Shown: piece after piece, positions 36,601 to 47,960 of the stretch
Layout of the letters: each line of letters opens with the position of its first letter
Position numbering within the stretch: the stretch's first letter is position 1
Program-made: the position numbers and the translations under genes
The notes under the pieces: generated by a model
Databases searched by the model: none
Told to the model about the DNA's origin: nothing
What the model saw: only the letters and a program-made list of their open reading frames with translations
Assembly (NCBI GenBank): GCA_038049695.1
Contig: CP142451.1
Coordinates: 127,972,501-128,036,500 of the forward strand
Origin: Cinnamomum chago
Taxonomy: Eukaryota; Streptophyta; Magnoliopsida; Laurales; Lauraceae
Length of the DNA: 64,000 bases
Direction of reading: 5' to 3'

Positions 36601-39600
36601 TCTTGGAGGTTATCTTAATGACTGTTTAGTTAGGCTATTAGGCTATCTGTGTCCATTCTGCGTCATTATATATAGATCCAGGGAAATTTTGTCCTGGCAA
36701 AGCAAAGAAAAGCTATATTGTTATTAATTTAGTTATGGTATGCTGATTTTTTAAAGAAGGATGATCCAATGTCATTTATTTTATACAGCTAATAGTCTTG
36801 TTTTTATGAATTTAGTCAACATCAGATAAAAAATAATTCTATTTGCTTGCTAGATTATACTCATGGTCCCTGATGTACATGCTTCTGATAGAAGTTATCA
36901 TCTAAACCTCTGTTTGTTTCGTGTGTACTCGTGCTGCATGCTCCATCTCCATGCTTGTTTGTTATTTAGGAATGTACGCTTCTACATCATCGATTATGAT
37001 TCTAATGTTACATTAAAAAAGGCCAGTCAACATGACTTCTCTGTTTTTCTATATCTTTTTCAAAAAATTTGCGTAAGCACTAAAGGGTGCAACATGGGGG
37101 TTTAGGTCGGGTACTGGCTGAATCCAAGCGCAACCCAAATTATATGCAGGTAAACCCATACCTGTACCTGACGTGATGAGACCTGAATATACCTGACCCA
37201 TGCCCGACCTGAAGTAGAAATTCCCTTCCCTACTGCAAATCAGGCGACTGGATTGAGTCAGATACCCAAATTTCTGGGTGTGGTTTTCTTTACAATGATA
37301 TAAAATTTAGAAAATGTATATAATTTATATACAGCAGTGTAAATACTATGTACTATACAAATATTTTTCACATGTTTGTAGGTAAGCCACTTACCCAGGA
37401 TGAATTTGGTACCCAAACCCAAACCTCAATTGAATTCCATTTGGGTTTCTAAATCTAGGTCTGAGCCTCACCTGGACCCAAACAGGCCCAGCCAGAATTT
37501 CACTTTTAGTTGGGTAGGTATATGCGGATTTGGGTTTGGTCTGATCCAAGTTAGACCCCTATATGCAATTATCAAAGTTCAGAAAGAACCATACATAAGT
37601 ATGCTGATGATGCTTACAGGTATCTGGTTAACCTCAAATTTGCGAGAGTGAATCTTCCTCACAAGTTCGCTGAACATGAGAAAACATTAATGACGGAGAA
37701 TACTCATCTGCGCATGTAGCGCAGGAGAACTTTGAATCTGGAATGCAGAAGACGTGTAACGCATAAACTTTGAATCGTCTTCGATGTTCCGGATTCACAG
37801 TTTCCCTGCGCTCGCAGGTGAATATTTTCCCATTATTAATGAGATGGTTCAGTATCATGTGCTGCTGTATATATTTTTTTTCCAATATGGGGAAGGCACA
37901 AGTTAGTTTATTGTAGAAAATGGTGAGTGAATATTTCCTAACGCTTTATGTTGTGTGATCAAGTACACATCCTTTATTTGATTGGTAACAAAATCCTTTA
38001 TTTGAAGAATAGCACTGTACAATGAGGCGATACATAATTCTTTACACATGCTTCAGTTTATAGTATACATACTTCTATCTTCAATTTTTTTAATTTTTTA
38101 TATATATCAGTAGCCTACTGAACTGTGTTTTCAAGTCATAGATGGATCCAGTGTTCCATATTTGTGTTGGTATTATCCAATGCATGCAGGCCCGAACAAA
38201 TTTGTGGTACAAGATCACCGAGTTGTATTGATCACCAGTATGGAGTGCTGTGTTATTATACATTATTCTTTATGGCTTTTGTGATGGGACAAAGTTATCC
38301 AATGCATGCAGGCACGAACAAATTTGTGGTACTAGATCACCAAGTTATATTGATCACCAGTATGGAGTCCTGTGTTATTATACATTATTCTTTATGGCTT
38401 TTGTGATAGGACAAAGTAAATTTATAATTGTAGTGTTTTGTTTTCCATTAATCCTTTATCTAAAAAGAGTAGGAGCCGTAAGACCTATTCAAGGTTAGAT
38501 ACCTATTATAAATATGCAAAGTTAAGGTGGCAAACCTGAATTCATGGAGTGTCGGAATCTGGCACGTATTAGACCAAATTTGGTTAGGGCCTGTTTGTTT
38601 TCATTACAATACATAGGGTTTATGCCATAAGTGGTTAAAAATGAAGAGCAAATGTGAATTTTAAAAAATGAGCCCCAAATAACCTTTCCTTATATGAAAA
38701 TAGAATCAAAGTAAGACAGGTAATGAATAACTAAGGGTGATGGCAGGTTATTCATTTCTCTTTTTTACTTTGATTCTATTTTCACAGAAGGAAAGGCTAT
38801 TTGATGCTAATTTTTGAAAATTGACATATTGTCTCATTTTTAACTACTTATGGCACAAATCATATGCATTTAATCCCTATCATCCTATGTATTTTAATTC
38901 AAACAAACAGGCTCAGTGTATTTCTTTTTAAAATGGCACCATTTTGTAATTTTTCCTTTGTTTTTCCTAGTAAGTATCCCAGCTGATTCATGTTTGCATA
39001 TATTTCATCTATCAAGGTGGCTTGTAAGGCTGTACATGCCTGTCTTGTATGCATTTAGATGGTTGTATAGTTAACTAGGTTACCTTTGGCAATCATGATG
39101 TCTTCTTATACACTCATTGTGAATCTAAATTCATAAATTTGATGTTAACCATCATACATCATCTTTGCTATGACTGCAAAGATGTGTGTCTATTAACTTT
39201 AATTCACGCTTCCACTAGGTTTGTTAGAATTTTGCTTACAGGTGTCATCATTAATTAACAGTCAGTAGTGACACAAAGCAGGTTCGACATATGCGGTTTC
39301 TAAGAGACCTATGAAAGGTCATGGAAGAGAAATGATTCAACTGGGCCTCCCTGTTGCTGATGGGCCTCTTGATGATGAAACTGCAGCTGGGACCTCCAAA
39401 GGTAAGTTACGTGCACTGCAAGGCTGCTTTCAGTATATTTTCTATTTCAATCATTTTTTGAAGTATAAATAATTTTGGATCTTGAATTGAAATTGCAGAT
39501 CGAAAGGTTGAGGCCATTCCAACCTTGCTGCAGGATGTCATTGATCGCTTTGTTCGCCTACAAGTAATGTCAGTGAAGCCAGATTCTTGCATTATTGATT

Positions 39601-41691
39601 TCTTTAAAGAGGTAACTAATGGATTGCTATGAGAGACTTCCTAGAAACATATGATGTTGTTGGAATTGGCATTCATCATTTCATTTTTGTGTAGGGAGAT
39701 CATTCACAGCCTCACTTTTGTCCACCTTGGTACGATAGGCCTTTTTGCGTTCTGTTTTTGACAGAATGTGATGTAGTTTTTGGCAGAGTAATTGGAACAG
39801 ATCATCCTGGGGACTACAGAGGATCTCTTAAGCTTTCTCTATCAGCAGGGTATGTATTTCCACTTTTGAACATGTGAAAATGTGTTTTTACTTAATATTA
39901 CATGTGGTGACTCTGATCATCGTAGTAGCCTGAGCTGGACTGTTTCTAGCCTTCTCTTACAATGTTCTTTATGGAGACTTGAAAGCAATAGCCAAACAGT
40001 TGGTGACACTAGACTCCCTGAAACTCGTCAGTCTTAATGTGCAACCTATAACTCAAATCCTACTTGGATTTACTCATTCAAATAGATCTTGAAGACCCTA
40101 TACCTGAAGCACTCAAGCTCATGTATCAAACAGCAAGCAACCCTCTCAACTCTTGAAGAAATGTTAGAAAATTGGCCGCAACCTCTTAGTTGTTGTAATA
40201 TGTATTGTAATGAGAGTTCTTTTACCTTAAAACTTGAAAGACATTGAAGAAACGAGCAGCACGTGAGAAGGTCTTGGCTTGTTTTCTCCAAGCCTACTGA
40301 CATTTGTAGGGCCCATGTGCAGGTTGCATTAGTATGTTTATCTCTTGTTCTCTGTTTTCGTAGGTTTTGAATGGGCTTTGAATGTTTGAACCTCTATAGC
40401 TTTTCAAAAATGAGGGAGACCTCTTTGGCACAAGCCGAGTCTGCTGAGTATTATAAAGATTGAAGAATCACTTAATAATTTGTGTGCCAGTATGGTCTGT
40501 TGGCATGTGGGCCACGTGGCCCACACATGATGGCCATAAAAGAGCCCCATAGGACAATTGACACAGTCTTACCATATTTTTTGCAACAGTCATGATTATC
40601 TTTAACCATCCCTTGAGTATTGATTAAGAGCATTTTCACTGGCATTTGAGAGAATCCGACCATTGCTAGATAGTCTCCAAAAGCCCAATGGTTGAATGTG
40701 GGTGATAAGATGATGGAATACATGACAATGGGTCTGAGACAAATTTTAGATGCAAGGGAAGAGTCTTCACGGTTAACCATAAATAGTTTATTTTGCTTCC
40801 ATTCCTAGTCGTGTGATAATTTTTATTAATCTCTCGTTGTGGCAGAAAGCATTGATCTTTTTTCTCAAGAAGTTTCTGCAGTTCTTGCAAAGGCTTACCC
40901 TTCTTTTTTTTTTTTTTATGAATTACAGATCGCTGCTTGTTATGGAAGGGAAATCTGCAGATTTTGCTAAGCATGCAATCTCTTCCTTGCCTAAACCTCG
41001 GATTATTCTCACCTTCACTAAGTGCCTCCCTAAGAAACTCACATCAGATGATAGCTTGCGTGTCTCCTCATCTGCAGTCCCAGCTGTAGCACTGCAACCC
41101 TCGCCTTGGGGCCCACCACCAAGTAGACTTACGAGCTTCACACGCCATGCGGCAGGCCCCAAGCATTATGGAGTGGTCTCCACAACTGGGGTTTTGTCTG
41201 GCCCTCCCATGCATTCCCAACATCTACCACCTTCCAATGGCATACAACCACTGTTTCTGACGGCTCCGGTTGCATCAGCAATGCCTTTCCCAGCTCCTGT
41301 GCCGCTTCCACCTGCATCATCTGGTGCATGGCAGGCAGTTCCTCCAAGGCTCTCCGCACCTAGGCTCCCAGTGCCTGGCACGGGTGTCTTCCTTCCTCCA
41401 CCTGGCTCTTCTCCGCCTCCACAACAGGTTGGCACAGTAACTCCAGCAGATATGAACATTCAAGTGGAGACACCTCACCAAATGGAGAATGAGAATGGGG
41501 CAGAGAATTTGAATTTTAGCAACAGTGCTTCTCCAAAGAGTGATAAAGTAGATGGGAATGGTCAAAAGCAAGAGTGCAATGGACCTTTTAGCAATTGTAG
41601 TGATGGGAAGGTGGTGGGTATGGAAGAACAGCAGCAATCTGTTAATCCTAATAAGAAGGTTACAAGCATACCTACAGGTGCCAGCAAGTGA
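33614..41691 (+). CDS. ALKBH10B: RNA m6A demethylase ALKBH10B-like (2OG-Fe(II) oxygenase)
   Basis: AlkB-family dioxygenase; the Arabidopsis member removes m6A from mRNA and influences flowering. Seven exons: 33614-34199, 35962-36080, 36240-36357, 39282-39401, 39499-39611, 39695-39849 and 40929-41691. They are phase-consistent and give 657 residues. The N-terminus has the conserved [18 protein letters not shown] and GEPGEYDLV...QQRRCNW...LHMQ. The catalytic core runs from [16 protein letters not shown] through [48 protein letters not shown] to [17 protein letters not shown] and PKPRIILTF. Likely ligands are His359, His419 and Arg428; the HxD acidic residue appears as Cys361. The C-terminal 200 residues are Pro/Gln-rich and low-complexity. 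The intron after exon 3 uses a GC donor (CCAAG|GCAAGT). The start MAMPSGN fits the family; an in-frame ATG three codons upstream (33605) is possible. Confidence 0.93.
35692..35706. repeat. (CT)n microsatellite
   Basis: CT dinucleotide run in intron 1 of the ALKBH10B-like gene, about 250 bp before the exon 2 acceptor. Confidence 0.75.
37081..37561. mobile_element. Possible decayed hAT element in ALKBH10B intron 3
   Basis: Left end TAAAGGGTGCAACATGGGGG and right end GTTAGACCCCTA resemble diverged TAGGGGTG termini. Subterminal words such as GGTCGGGTACTGG and CAAACCCAAACC recur in both orientations, as in hAT elements elsewhere in the window. No 8-bp duplication is recognisable, so the boundaries are tentative. 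Confidence 0.4.
38173..38416. repeat. Two-copy 122-bp tandem duplication
   Basis: Two copies starting TTATCCAATGCATGCAGGC and ending GATRGGACAAAG, with only a handful of differences, so the duplication is recent. It lies in intron 3 of the ALKBH10B-like gene. The same peptide-like readings in both copies are an artefact of the repeat. Confidence 0.9.
38587..38914. mobile_element. Fold-back MITE (about 330 bp)
   Basis: Almost the entire element is an inverted repeat. GGGCCTGTTTGTTTTCATTA and the nearby ACATAGG pair with CCTATGT and CAAACAAACAGGCTC. The inner arms TGAAAATAGAATCAAAGTAA and TTACTTTGATTCTATTTTCA are exact inverses. The flanking TTA/TCA could be a decayed 3-bp target duplication. 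It lies in ALKBH10B intron 3 and would form a long hairpin if transcribed. Confidence 0.75.
40506..40525. promoter_or_regulatory. 20-bp perfect palindrome with central G-box
   Basis: TGTGGGCCACGTGGCCCACA is perfectly self-complementary. Its core CACGTG is a G-box (bZIP/bHLH site) and its arms GTGGGCC resemble TCP-type sites. It is in intron 6 of the ALKBH10B-like gene, so any regulatory role is speculative. Confidence 0.3.
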
Positions 41692-42660
41692 GAGAGATAG
41701 TCTTGCATTCTTTCAAGCAGTTGGACGCAGGAAAAAAAAAAGGTTATGTCAAACTCCAAATGAGTTTGCGGCAAATGTAAAGAGCAGCAGAGGAGACTAA
41801 AGGCTATAGGCACTCCCTGACTGGAGATTTGAGCTTGGACTTGGTTTAGTAGGTTCTTGTTGACTTCCTTATCTGTTTTATATTCTTCTCAAGTATTTCT
41901 TCCAATTTTCTTACATTCTCCAAGTCAGAAATACTACATATTGGAACTCGAGCAACGTACGCGATCTCTACGATGAGAGGGGTCCTTTTCTAAGCTCAGT
42001 GATTGCTTTTTAAAAATACCATCCAATTTGGTCATTGATGCTCTTCTTTATTACTGTTTTATCTTTTTTCTTCCTTACATATGTGAACTGATTGTTGTCT
42101 TTTTGCCATCCTCACATCAATGAAGCATAGTTTCATCAATACGGTGTTGGCTGAAAAGGTTCTGTTCTGAAAACTCACTACTAATAAACTCCACATGTAT
42201 TTATTGGGAGCAGTTGCTTAAATTGAGAACGGCAACTGGGTCTTGGCCTATATGCTGGGACAAAATATTCAGTTACAAAAGCTATACAAGACTCTTGGGC
42301 TTATAGTTGCTTGATGCAACAAGAATCATGTCGCTGAGATTGCTTAAAGTTGATCTGGTGACCTTACATTGAGAACTTATTCCATGGCAATTTGCAGCAA
42401 AAGCTCCTACTTGGATGTAAGTCTCTGAACTAGAATCCTTTCTGCTTACCTGGGACATGAGCCTATTTCATCTCCATGTAAAAAGCATAGAAGAAGTGGG
42501 CCTCATTGGCTACCTTTGCGAGTTATGTCCTTTGGCTTGTCAACACATTCTCTAGAGATGTCGGGTTGATTTGGGCTCAAGGGATCATAACTCAGCAAAA
42601 TTGGCTGGGTTACTGGGCCAAGATTGGGATGGGCTGGTCAGCCTAGCGGTTTTCAATTAA

Positions 42661-42855
42661 GAGGAGCGGAAAAGTGGAAATTTCCGATTTTCCTCTGGTT
42701 TGAACTACGGAAAAGTGGAGATTCCCGGTTTTCCGTAGTTTTGAACGGCGGAAAAGTGGAATTTCCCGTTTTTTGCAATTTGAACGGAGGGAAAGTGGAA
42801 ATTTGGGTTTTCCGCAGGTTTGAACGGTGGAAAAGTGAAATTTTAGGGTTTTCCA
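42661..42855. repeat. 41-bp minisatellite, about five copies
   Basis: Units begin with CGGAAAAGTGGAAATTTCC-like sequence and continue through a TTTTCCGNNGTTTGAA-like half. Each unit is itself partly palindromic (GGAAAAGTGG / TTTTCC). A single related unit occurs at about 43398-43420. Period about 41 bp with moderate divergence. Confidence 0.8.
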
Positions 42856-43107
42856 CATAGGCTTCCAGTTTAGAAGTCGTGCTGTTGGACATTCCTCATA
42901 GCCTAGTCCTTGGACATTCCTATTGTTTTTTTATTTTATTTTTTTCATTCAGTCGCATGAGAAAGTTATCTTTTTAATATTTTTTTTTCTCTCCAATCAT
43001 CATATGCATTGACTAGATTTGATATTTTAGAAGAAATGCAGCTATCAGATTCTTTTATTTTATTTATGATAAGAGGAAATGGAAAGATTTTCTTACGATT
43101 TCATTTG

Positions 43108-43317
43108 GAGTCCAGATCACCTATCGCATTTGTATACCTTCACCGTGAGTAGACTAATAACACCCCGCCACATCATCAAAAAATTTAGGTGATTTTGAAG
43201 TTTAAAAAAGTTTAAATGAGATGAAAGAGAATCACCTAAATTTTTGAATGATGGGGCAGAGTGTTATTGGTCCACTCACGGTAAAGATATAATAAATGCG
43301 ATAGGTGATCCAGACTC
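43108..43317. mobile_element. Mutator-like fold-back MITE (210 bp)
   Basis: Terminal inverted repeats of about 85 bp begin GAGTCCAGATCACCTATCGC and end GCGATAGGTGATCCAGACTC, leaving a loop of only about 40 bp. The flanking 9-mers TTTCATTTG (43099-43107) and TTTTATTTG (43318-43326) match at 8 of 9. A 9-bp target duplication together with long inverted repeats is typical of Mutator-like elements. No coding capacity. Confidence 0.8.
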
Positions 43318-44479
43318 TTTTATTTGGGAACTCATGCAGCTTTACCGCTGCTTTCATGGGTGGTAAATTCGCAGTTGCAACTTTTCCCCCGCTCTGAGAG
43401 GAGGAAAAGTGGCAATTACGGCTATCCCGCTAATGACAACGATGGTAATCGTGCAAATCGGGTTTTTATCCTTTCTTTTTCCAGCTTTTACTTCTTGGTG
43501 GGTCACGTGTAGGGGCTTAGGTCCACACAATGATGGACGGGCATGTATGATTAATGTTTGGATGCAATAATATCAACACAACATACACACAATTAATTTG
43601 CTTGTTTGATAAATTTACTTTACCGGTTAAGTAAAGTGGATGGTTAATATAAGAGAGAAAAAAAGTAAGGGGCTGTTAGAATTAAAAGGTGAGAGAGTAG
43701 CTCTTTATTTTTTCTCATTTAAAAAGAAGATTTTTTTTTTTTTTTTTTGTAAGGTTGCTCATGGATAGGGCTTTGGGCATGGGGTTTAGTTCGTAATGGA
43801 TGGGTCGCGCTCAGATTTTTTAATTTATTCACAATGGTTGAGAGCCTGAATCCCCGCCTGGCCTAAATATACATATATTTATAAGGGAGAGAGTAGTAAT
43901 GCGGGGACTGAAATGCAGCCTTAGCTTAGCGCGGGCATATTTTGCTAGTCAAATAATTATTCTTACAGTGAAACCCACACTAATTGAAGTAAAACTTGAA
44001 AATGTTATAAAAAGGCCTATTCGTCTTGAGAAGCACAAGATTTTTTAAGTTCCAATTCCTCTCTATAAAGTAAAAGCCTTCAAGGATCCGGACTCTTAAA
44101 TATATCTTAAATTTTAACAAGTAAAAGCCTTCAATCTCAGGGAGACAAAAGAGGTGAGATATTAGCTTTGGTTTTAGATGGGAAACTGTGATTGTCCACC
44201 TTAATTTCTTACAAAGATGCAAAAGGAGAAAAGGACTTGTAATGAGACAAGCAGAAAGAGACTTGTAATGAGTTGCGTGACTGGACTGCTCAGGGCAGGT
44301 AGGTCTTATGTGTGTCCAAAATGAATAATTGGTGCAGTTTGCCTCTACAACTTTAAAAAAGCCAGATGATGTGGGTTTCACTTCTTCATTTAAAAAAATG
44401 GAAAAGACTCTTTCCAAACAAAAAAAAAAAAACTTACTCACTCACCTCTCCTTTTTTGTCTCTACCTTCAAATCAGGAG

Positions 44480-44655
44480 AGTCCGGATCCCCTTTTCGTC
44501 CAAACAGGGAAATCCTGTTTGGACAAATCGAGGGAGGGGCGAATGAGGGGGCGGAGGAAAGATAAGGTTGTCCCCCCTCATTAGCCCCCTTGCGCCTCTG
44601 ATTCGTCCAAACAGGACCTGTTTGGATGAACAGGGATCCACATTCTCGAATCAGC
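44480..44655. repeat. Inverted repeat with two internal hairpins (MITE-like)
   Basis: GTCCAAACAGG...CCTGTTTGGAC (44498-44524) is an 11-bp-stem hairpin. GTCCAAACAGGACCTGTTTGGAT (44605-44627) is a second one built from the same arms. The outer GTCCGGATCCCC and AGGGATCCACATTC form a weaker outer pairing. Probably a small MITE; edges and target duplication are not resolved. Confidence 0.5.
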
Positions 44656-45474
44656 CACTCTCTTCCTATGTTATTACCTTTTCCTCTCTAGCTGAGGAGA
44701 CAAGTGAATGAAAGTGTAGTGGCCTATTTGGCGTTTACCTTGTTCACATGAGGTGCAGCTATGCATCAGACTTGGCGTTTAACTTGTTCTCATGAGTTGC
44801 AACTAGCCAACTATGCATCAAAATAATCCATTGGCCATGTGCCAATATTCCAACAGACTGACAAAAATTCCCTGAATGGGTGATCCTCTTTTATTATGAG
44901 GGATGGGTTCATAAAAGATAGGGTGAGAGAAAAAGAAGATGCGAAGCTAGAATTATGGATAGTATGATCATCAACTGTGAGGGAAAAAAAAGAAAAACCC
45001 TCTGAGAAACTTTAGGAAAAAGAAGGGCCTTGCCTTCCCTCTAATCAATCAAATCCCTTCAAGCCTGTTATTCCTCTGTGAATTTTTTCCATCTCAAATT
45101 TATCCTAAGTTTGATACTAATCTGCATTTTTTGGACCTCCTAGTCAATTATGTAAAATTTTGATCTCCACCAAATTTTATGCAGCGGATAGAATTTGATC
45201 CAACTTTGAGACCCTCCAACTGTACCCCTTGTGTTTTACCAATTCTTTTTTGTACCTCTTGTGATAAAGGTATGGAGACCCCGACCTTACTGTCTAGGAA
45301 TTGATCCATGGATCCTCCGCGGGAGCAAATGGAATGGGTATATTTTTCCAGGAAAGAGCTTTTCTACATGGGAGCGAATGCTATTTCCCCTGGGATGGAA
45401 TCTCTAATGGGTCCCAAGCCCCTTGGCTGGGTACCACTGGGACCAAAAAAAAATGGCACCTATTGTGAATTTGT

Positions 45475-45480
<6 letters not shown>

Positions 45481-45505
<25 letters not shown>

Positions 45506-45506
45506 C
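45481..45506. repeat. (CT)n microsatellite
   Basis: Pyrimidine CT run followed by a T tract. Confidence 0.8.
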
Positions 45507-46370
45507 CTTTTCTCTTGTTTTTTTTTTTTTTGTTTAATTTTTATTTATTTTTATTGTCAATCTACATGCTTTCATATGGGGCTAAGGAATGATAAAATTA
45601 AGAAATATCAACTGCTACACTGACATGTACAGCAGTATAGGCTAATATGGATGAATGTTTATTTATTTAATTTCCCGGCCAAATACAATATCTTATTCAG
45701 TGGGCTATCCAACATCTAATCTAAAATCAATAATGTGCAACTTCTTGTCTGAGGATCAGTAGAGTGCCCCATCTTATTCTGCCTTTTTCAATGGGTGTAT
45801 GGTGGTTGAAACAACCCTCCTTTTATGAGAAAAACCTTTCCATTTAGTTCATCTTCATGGCGTCCACCTGTGCTTGTCAGTTTAATTTTATTCTATTATA
45901 TCTACAGTCATCATTCATTCATACCTTACCTTACCTTATCTTCCCTGGATGGAATCAAAAGGTGTCACACAGCTCACATGCCATTAACTTATTTTATGAT
46001 TATATACAGTAGCAATCTAAAGCATTGAAAGGGTGTGTTTTTTTCTGTATCCCATTTCAATCTCAGTGGGTCCACCTTTTTGATAGGACAGGCTTCACCA
46101 TTGATGCATAAGTGGTGCATTTTTTATTTTTTATTTTTGATAGCATGGGTTAATAAACAAAATGTGGATGTTGAATACTTGGATTAGACCAGGTATCTTA
46201 TTTATATGCATTTGTACTCTGTATGTTGAATACTTCTCGGGCTTTCTTTTAGATTATGACTCAACAGTGGATTGGCTATTTACTAAAAAGAATTCAAGAC
46301 CCAAGTCCTAGTTACATTAGCCATAGGCAAATCTTGTAATGGATGAGTGCATTTCTTATAATCTATATGA

Positions 46371-46570
46371 TGTTAGAAAAGAAAGAAACTAAGAGAAAGA
46401 GGATTAGAGGGAGAAGAAAGAGTTTTTCTCTTATCTCATGATCTATGTGTGTACAAATACAATGGGGAGAGGCCTATTTATAGGCAAAGTAATCTCATAA
46501 GAGAGGAATCCTAATTTTAACCCTAATTCATCTTAAGTGGGCATCCACCTAAGATCCATATCTTATAATA
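46371..46570 (-). repeat. Left (3') LTR of the Copia element, 200 bp
   Basis: Begins TGTTAGAAAAG and ends CATATCTTATAATA, where the expected terminal CA has become TA. It shares GGCCTATTT, AATCTCATAA, AATCCT, GCATCCACC and CATATCTTATAA blocks with the right LTR. The polypurine tract follows directly. Confidence 0.8.
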
Positions 46571-46581
46571 CTCCCCTTTAG

Positions 46582-46830
46582 ATGACCACCATTCAAAGAC
46601 AGTTGTCTCATTAAAAACCTTTGTAAGGAAAACTCAGTGGGAAAAACCAAAACGAAGAAAAAAAGAGTACAACATTCTTCAAGATCATTGAACTGGTGTT
46701 GGATGTGCATAATACTGCTTCGTTAAAGCCTTAACTAGGAAAACCCAGTGGGATAAACCCTAAAGAAGGAAAAAGAGTACAGCGTACAAATATCCATGGG
46801 TAGCATACTTCAAGATGCTCTCTCATAAAC
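46582..46830 (-). repeat. Duplicated motif in the 3' untranslated part of the Copia element
   Basis: Two copies of a TTAAAACCT...AGGAAAACYCAGTGGGAWAAACC-like unit followed by AAAAAGAGTACA occur at about 46610-46670 and 46723-46781. I recall such repeats between the last coding motif and the polypurine tract in related plant Copia elements. Confidence 0.5.
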
Positions 46831-47002
46831 CACTCCCTCTGATGATAGTAATCATTTACATAGTTTGATGATGAACTCTACGTATGCGAATCTCATATAC
46901 AAACTTCTAGAATACTGATTTTGGTAAAGATTTGGTAAACATGTCAGACACGTTGTTACCCGAACAAACTTGTTTGACTTCAATTTCATTGTTCTTCTGA
47001 AG

Positions 47003-47209
47003 TTAATGAGTGAAGAAATACTTCGGTGCTATATGCTTATTCTTGTCTCCTTTAATGAAACATTCTCGAATCTGTTTTATGCTTGCTTCATTATCATTGT
47101 AGTTAATATTCGAGATACCTGCAGTAGAAGGTAATTGACAAGAACTACGAATATGCTGAATCAAAGATCTTAGAAATACACAATCCCTACTGGCTTCATA
47201 AAGAGTCAC
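47003..47209 (-). pseudogene. Copia RNase H C-terminal fragment
   Basis: Readable peptide segments include EASRDCVFLRSLIQHI, then YNDNEASIKQI and FIKGDKNKHIAPKYFFTH. They match the Copia EAxRECVWLRSxIxHI, DNxAxIxQ and KHIxPKFFxTHEL pattern at the RNase H end. The remainder of RT/RNase H upstream has been replaced by unrelated sequence and the hAT insertion. Confidence 0.8.
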
Positions 47210-47722
47210 TCAACATGGTTAGAGGAAGTAGCTACCAAAGTCTGTTTAGTAGAACGCAAAGCCAGGAAATGACGGAATTACCATTAAGAAACACATAACC
47301 TATCTATGATCGACCCTTATGAGGATCAGAGAGATAACTTGAATCTGCGCGCATATCCTACAAAATTGAAATCTCTACAATCATAAGAATAAAATATTAT
47401 TAAATCAGTTGTTCCACGTAAATATCATAGGATGTGTTTAATACTAATCTAGTGCTTAATTAAATTGAGTACGTACTCCTTGGCTTTGCTTCAGGCAAAG
47501 AAAATCATTTCAAGATTTATAAAACGTGGTTCTGTGTCCGAATCATCACGTCATTTCTATTCCATCTCTCTTTTGAATAATTGTAAAGTATAGAGATCTC
47601 TTCATTATCCAGTATTGGTGCCTCGATAGGGGCTTCCAAAGTCTCATTAGGAACTTCCATTATTATAGAGAGAACGAATTTTACTATCACATCTTCAAGA
47701 ACATTATGTGTCTCTTCAGAAA

Positions 47723-47828
47723 GAACCTCTTTAGGAGCGTTGCTTGCCTTTTCGAGAGGAATCTCTTCAAGAGTGCTTGTCTCTTCGGGTGGAACCTCTT
47801 CAAGAGCATTACTTGCCTATTCGGGAGT
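47723..47828 (-). repeat. Tandem TCTTCRRGAGNRTT-type repeats at the hAT target site
   Basis: Units such as CTCTTTAGGAGCGTTGCTTG and CTCTTCAAGAGCATTACTTG recur about every 36 bp. The series resumes right of the hAT element at 49716. In Copia order this is the variable, charged hinge of pol, so the repeats are decayed coding repeats (GTTCCTCCCGAA-type on the element strand). Confidence 0.55.
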
Positions 47829-47960
47829 AGGGATGGCAACGGGGCGGGGCGGGGACGGAATTGGGGTCCCCCGTCCCCGCCCCGCCTTCGGGGCACAATT
47901 TTGTGCCCCGTCACACCCACGGGTTCCCCGCCCTGCCCCGCAATTATAAAAATTTTAAAT

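Larger units (their letters stand above)
41692..46370. other. Intergenic region downstream of ALKBH10B-like gene
   Basis: Starts with the ALKBH10B 3' UTR. It contains a minisatellite (42661-42855), a MULE-type MITE (43108-43317), a hairpin-rich inverted repeat (44480-44655), a CT microsatellite (45481-45506) and an imperfect two-copy direct repeat of TGGCGTTTA.CTTGTTC-type sequence at about 44730-44815. No gene is supported. Confidence 0.55.

Noticed and set aside
41552..41813. Overlapping frames in the last ALKBH10B exon
   Set aside because: They are alternative frames of a Pro/Gln-rich coding exon and its 3' UTR.
45308..45592. Plus-strand open frame ending in a Ser/Leu/Phe-rich tail
   Set aside because: The hydrophobic tail is simply the translation of the (CT)n and poly-T tracts.
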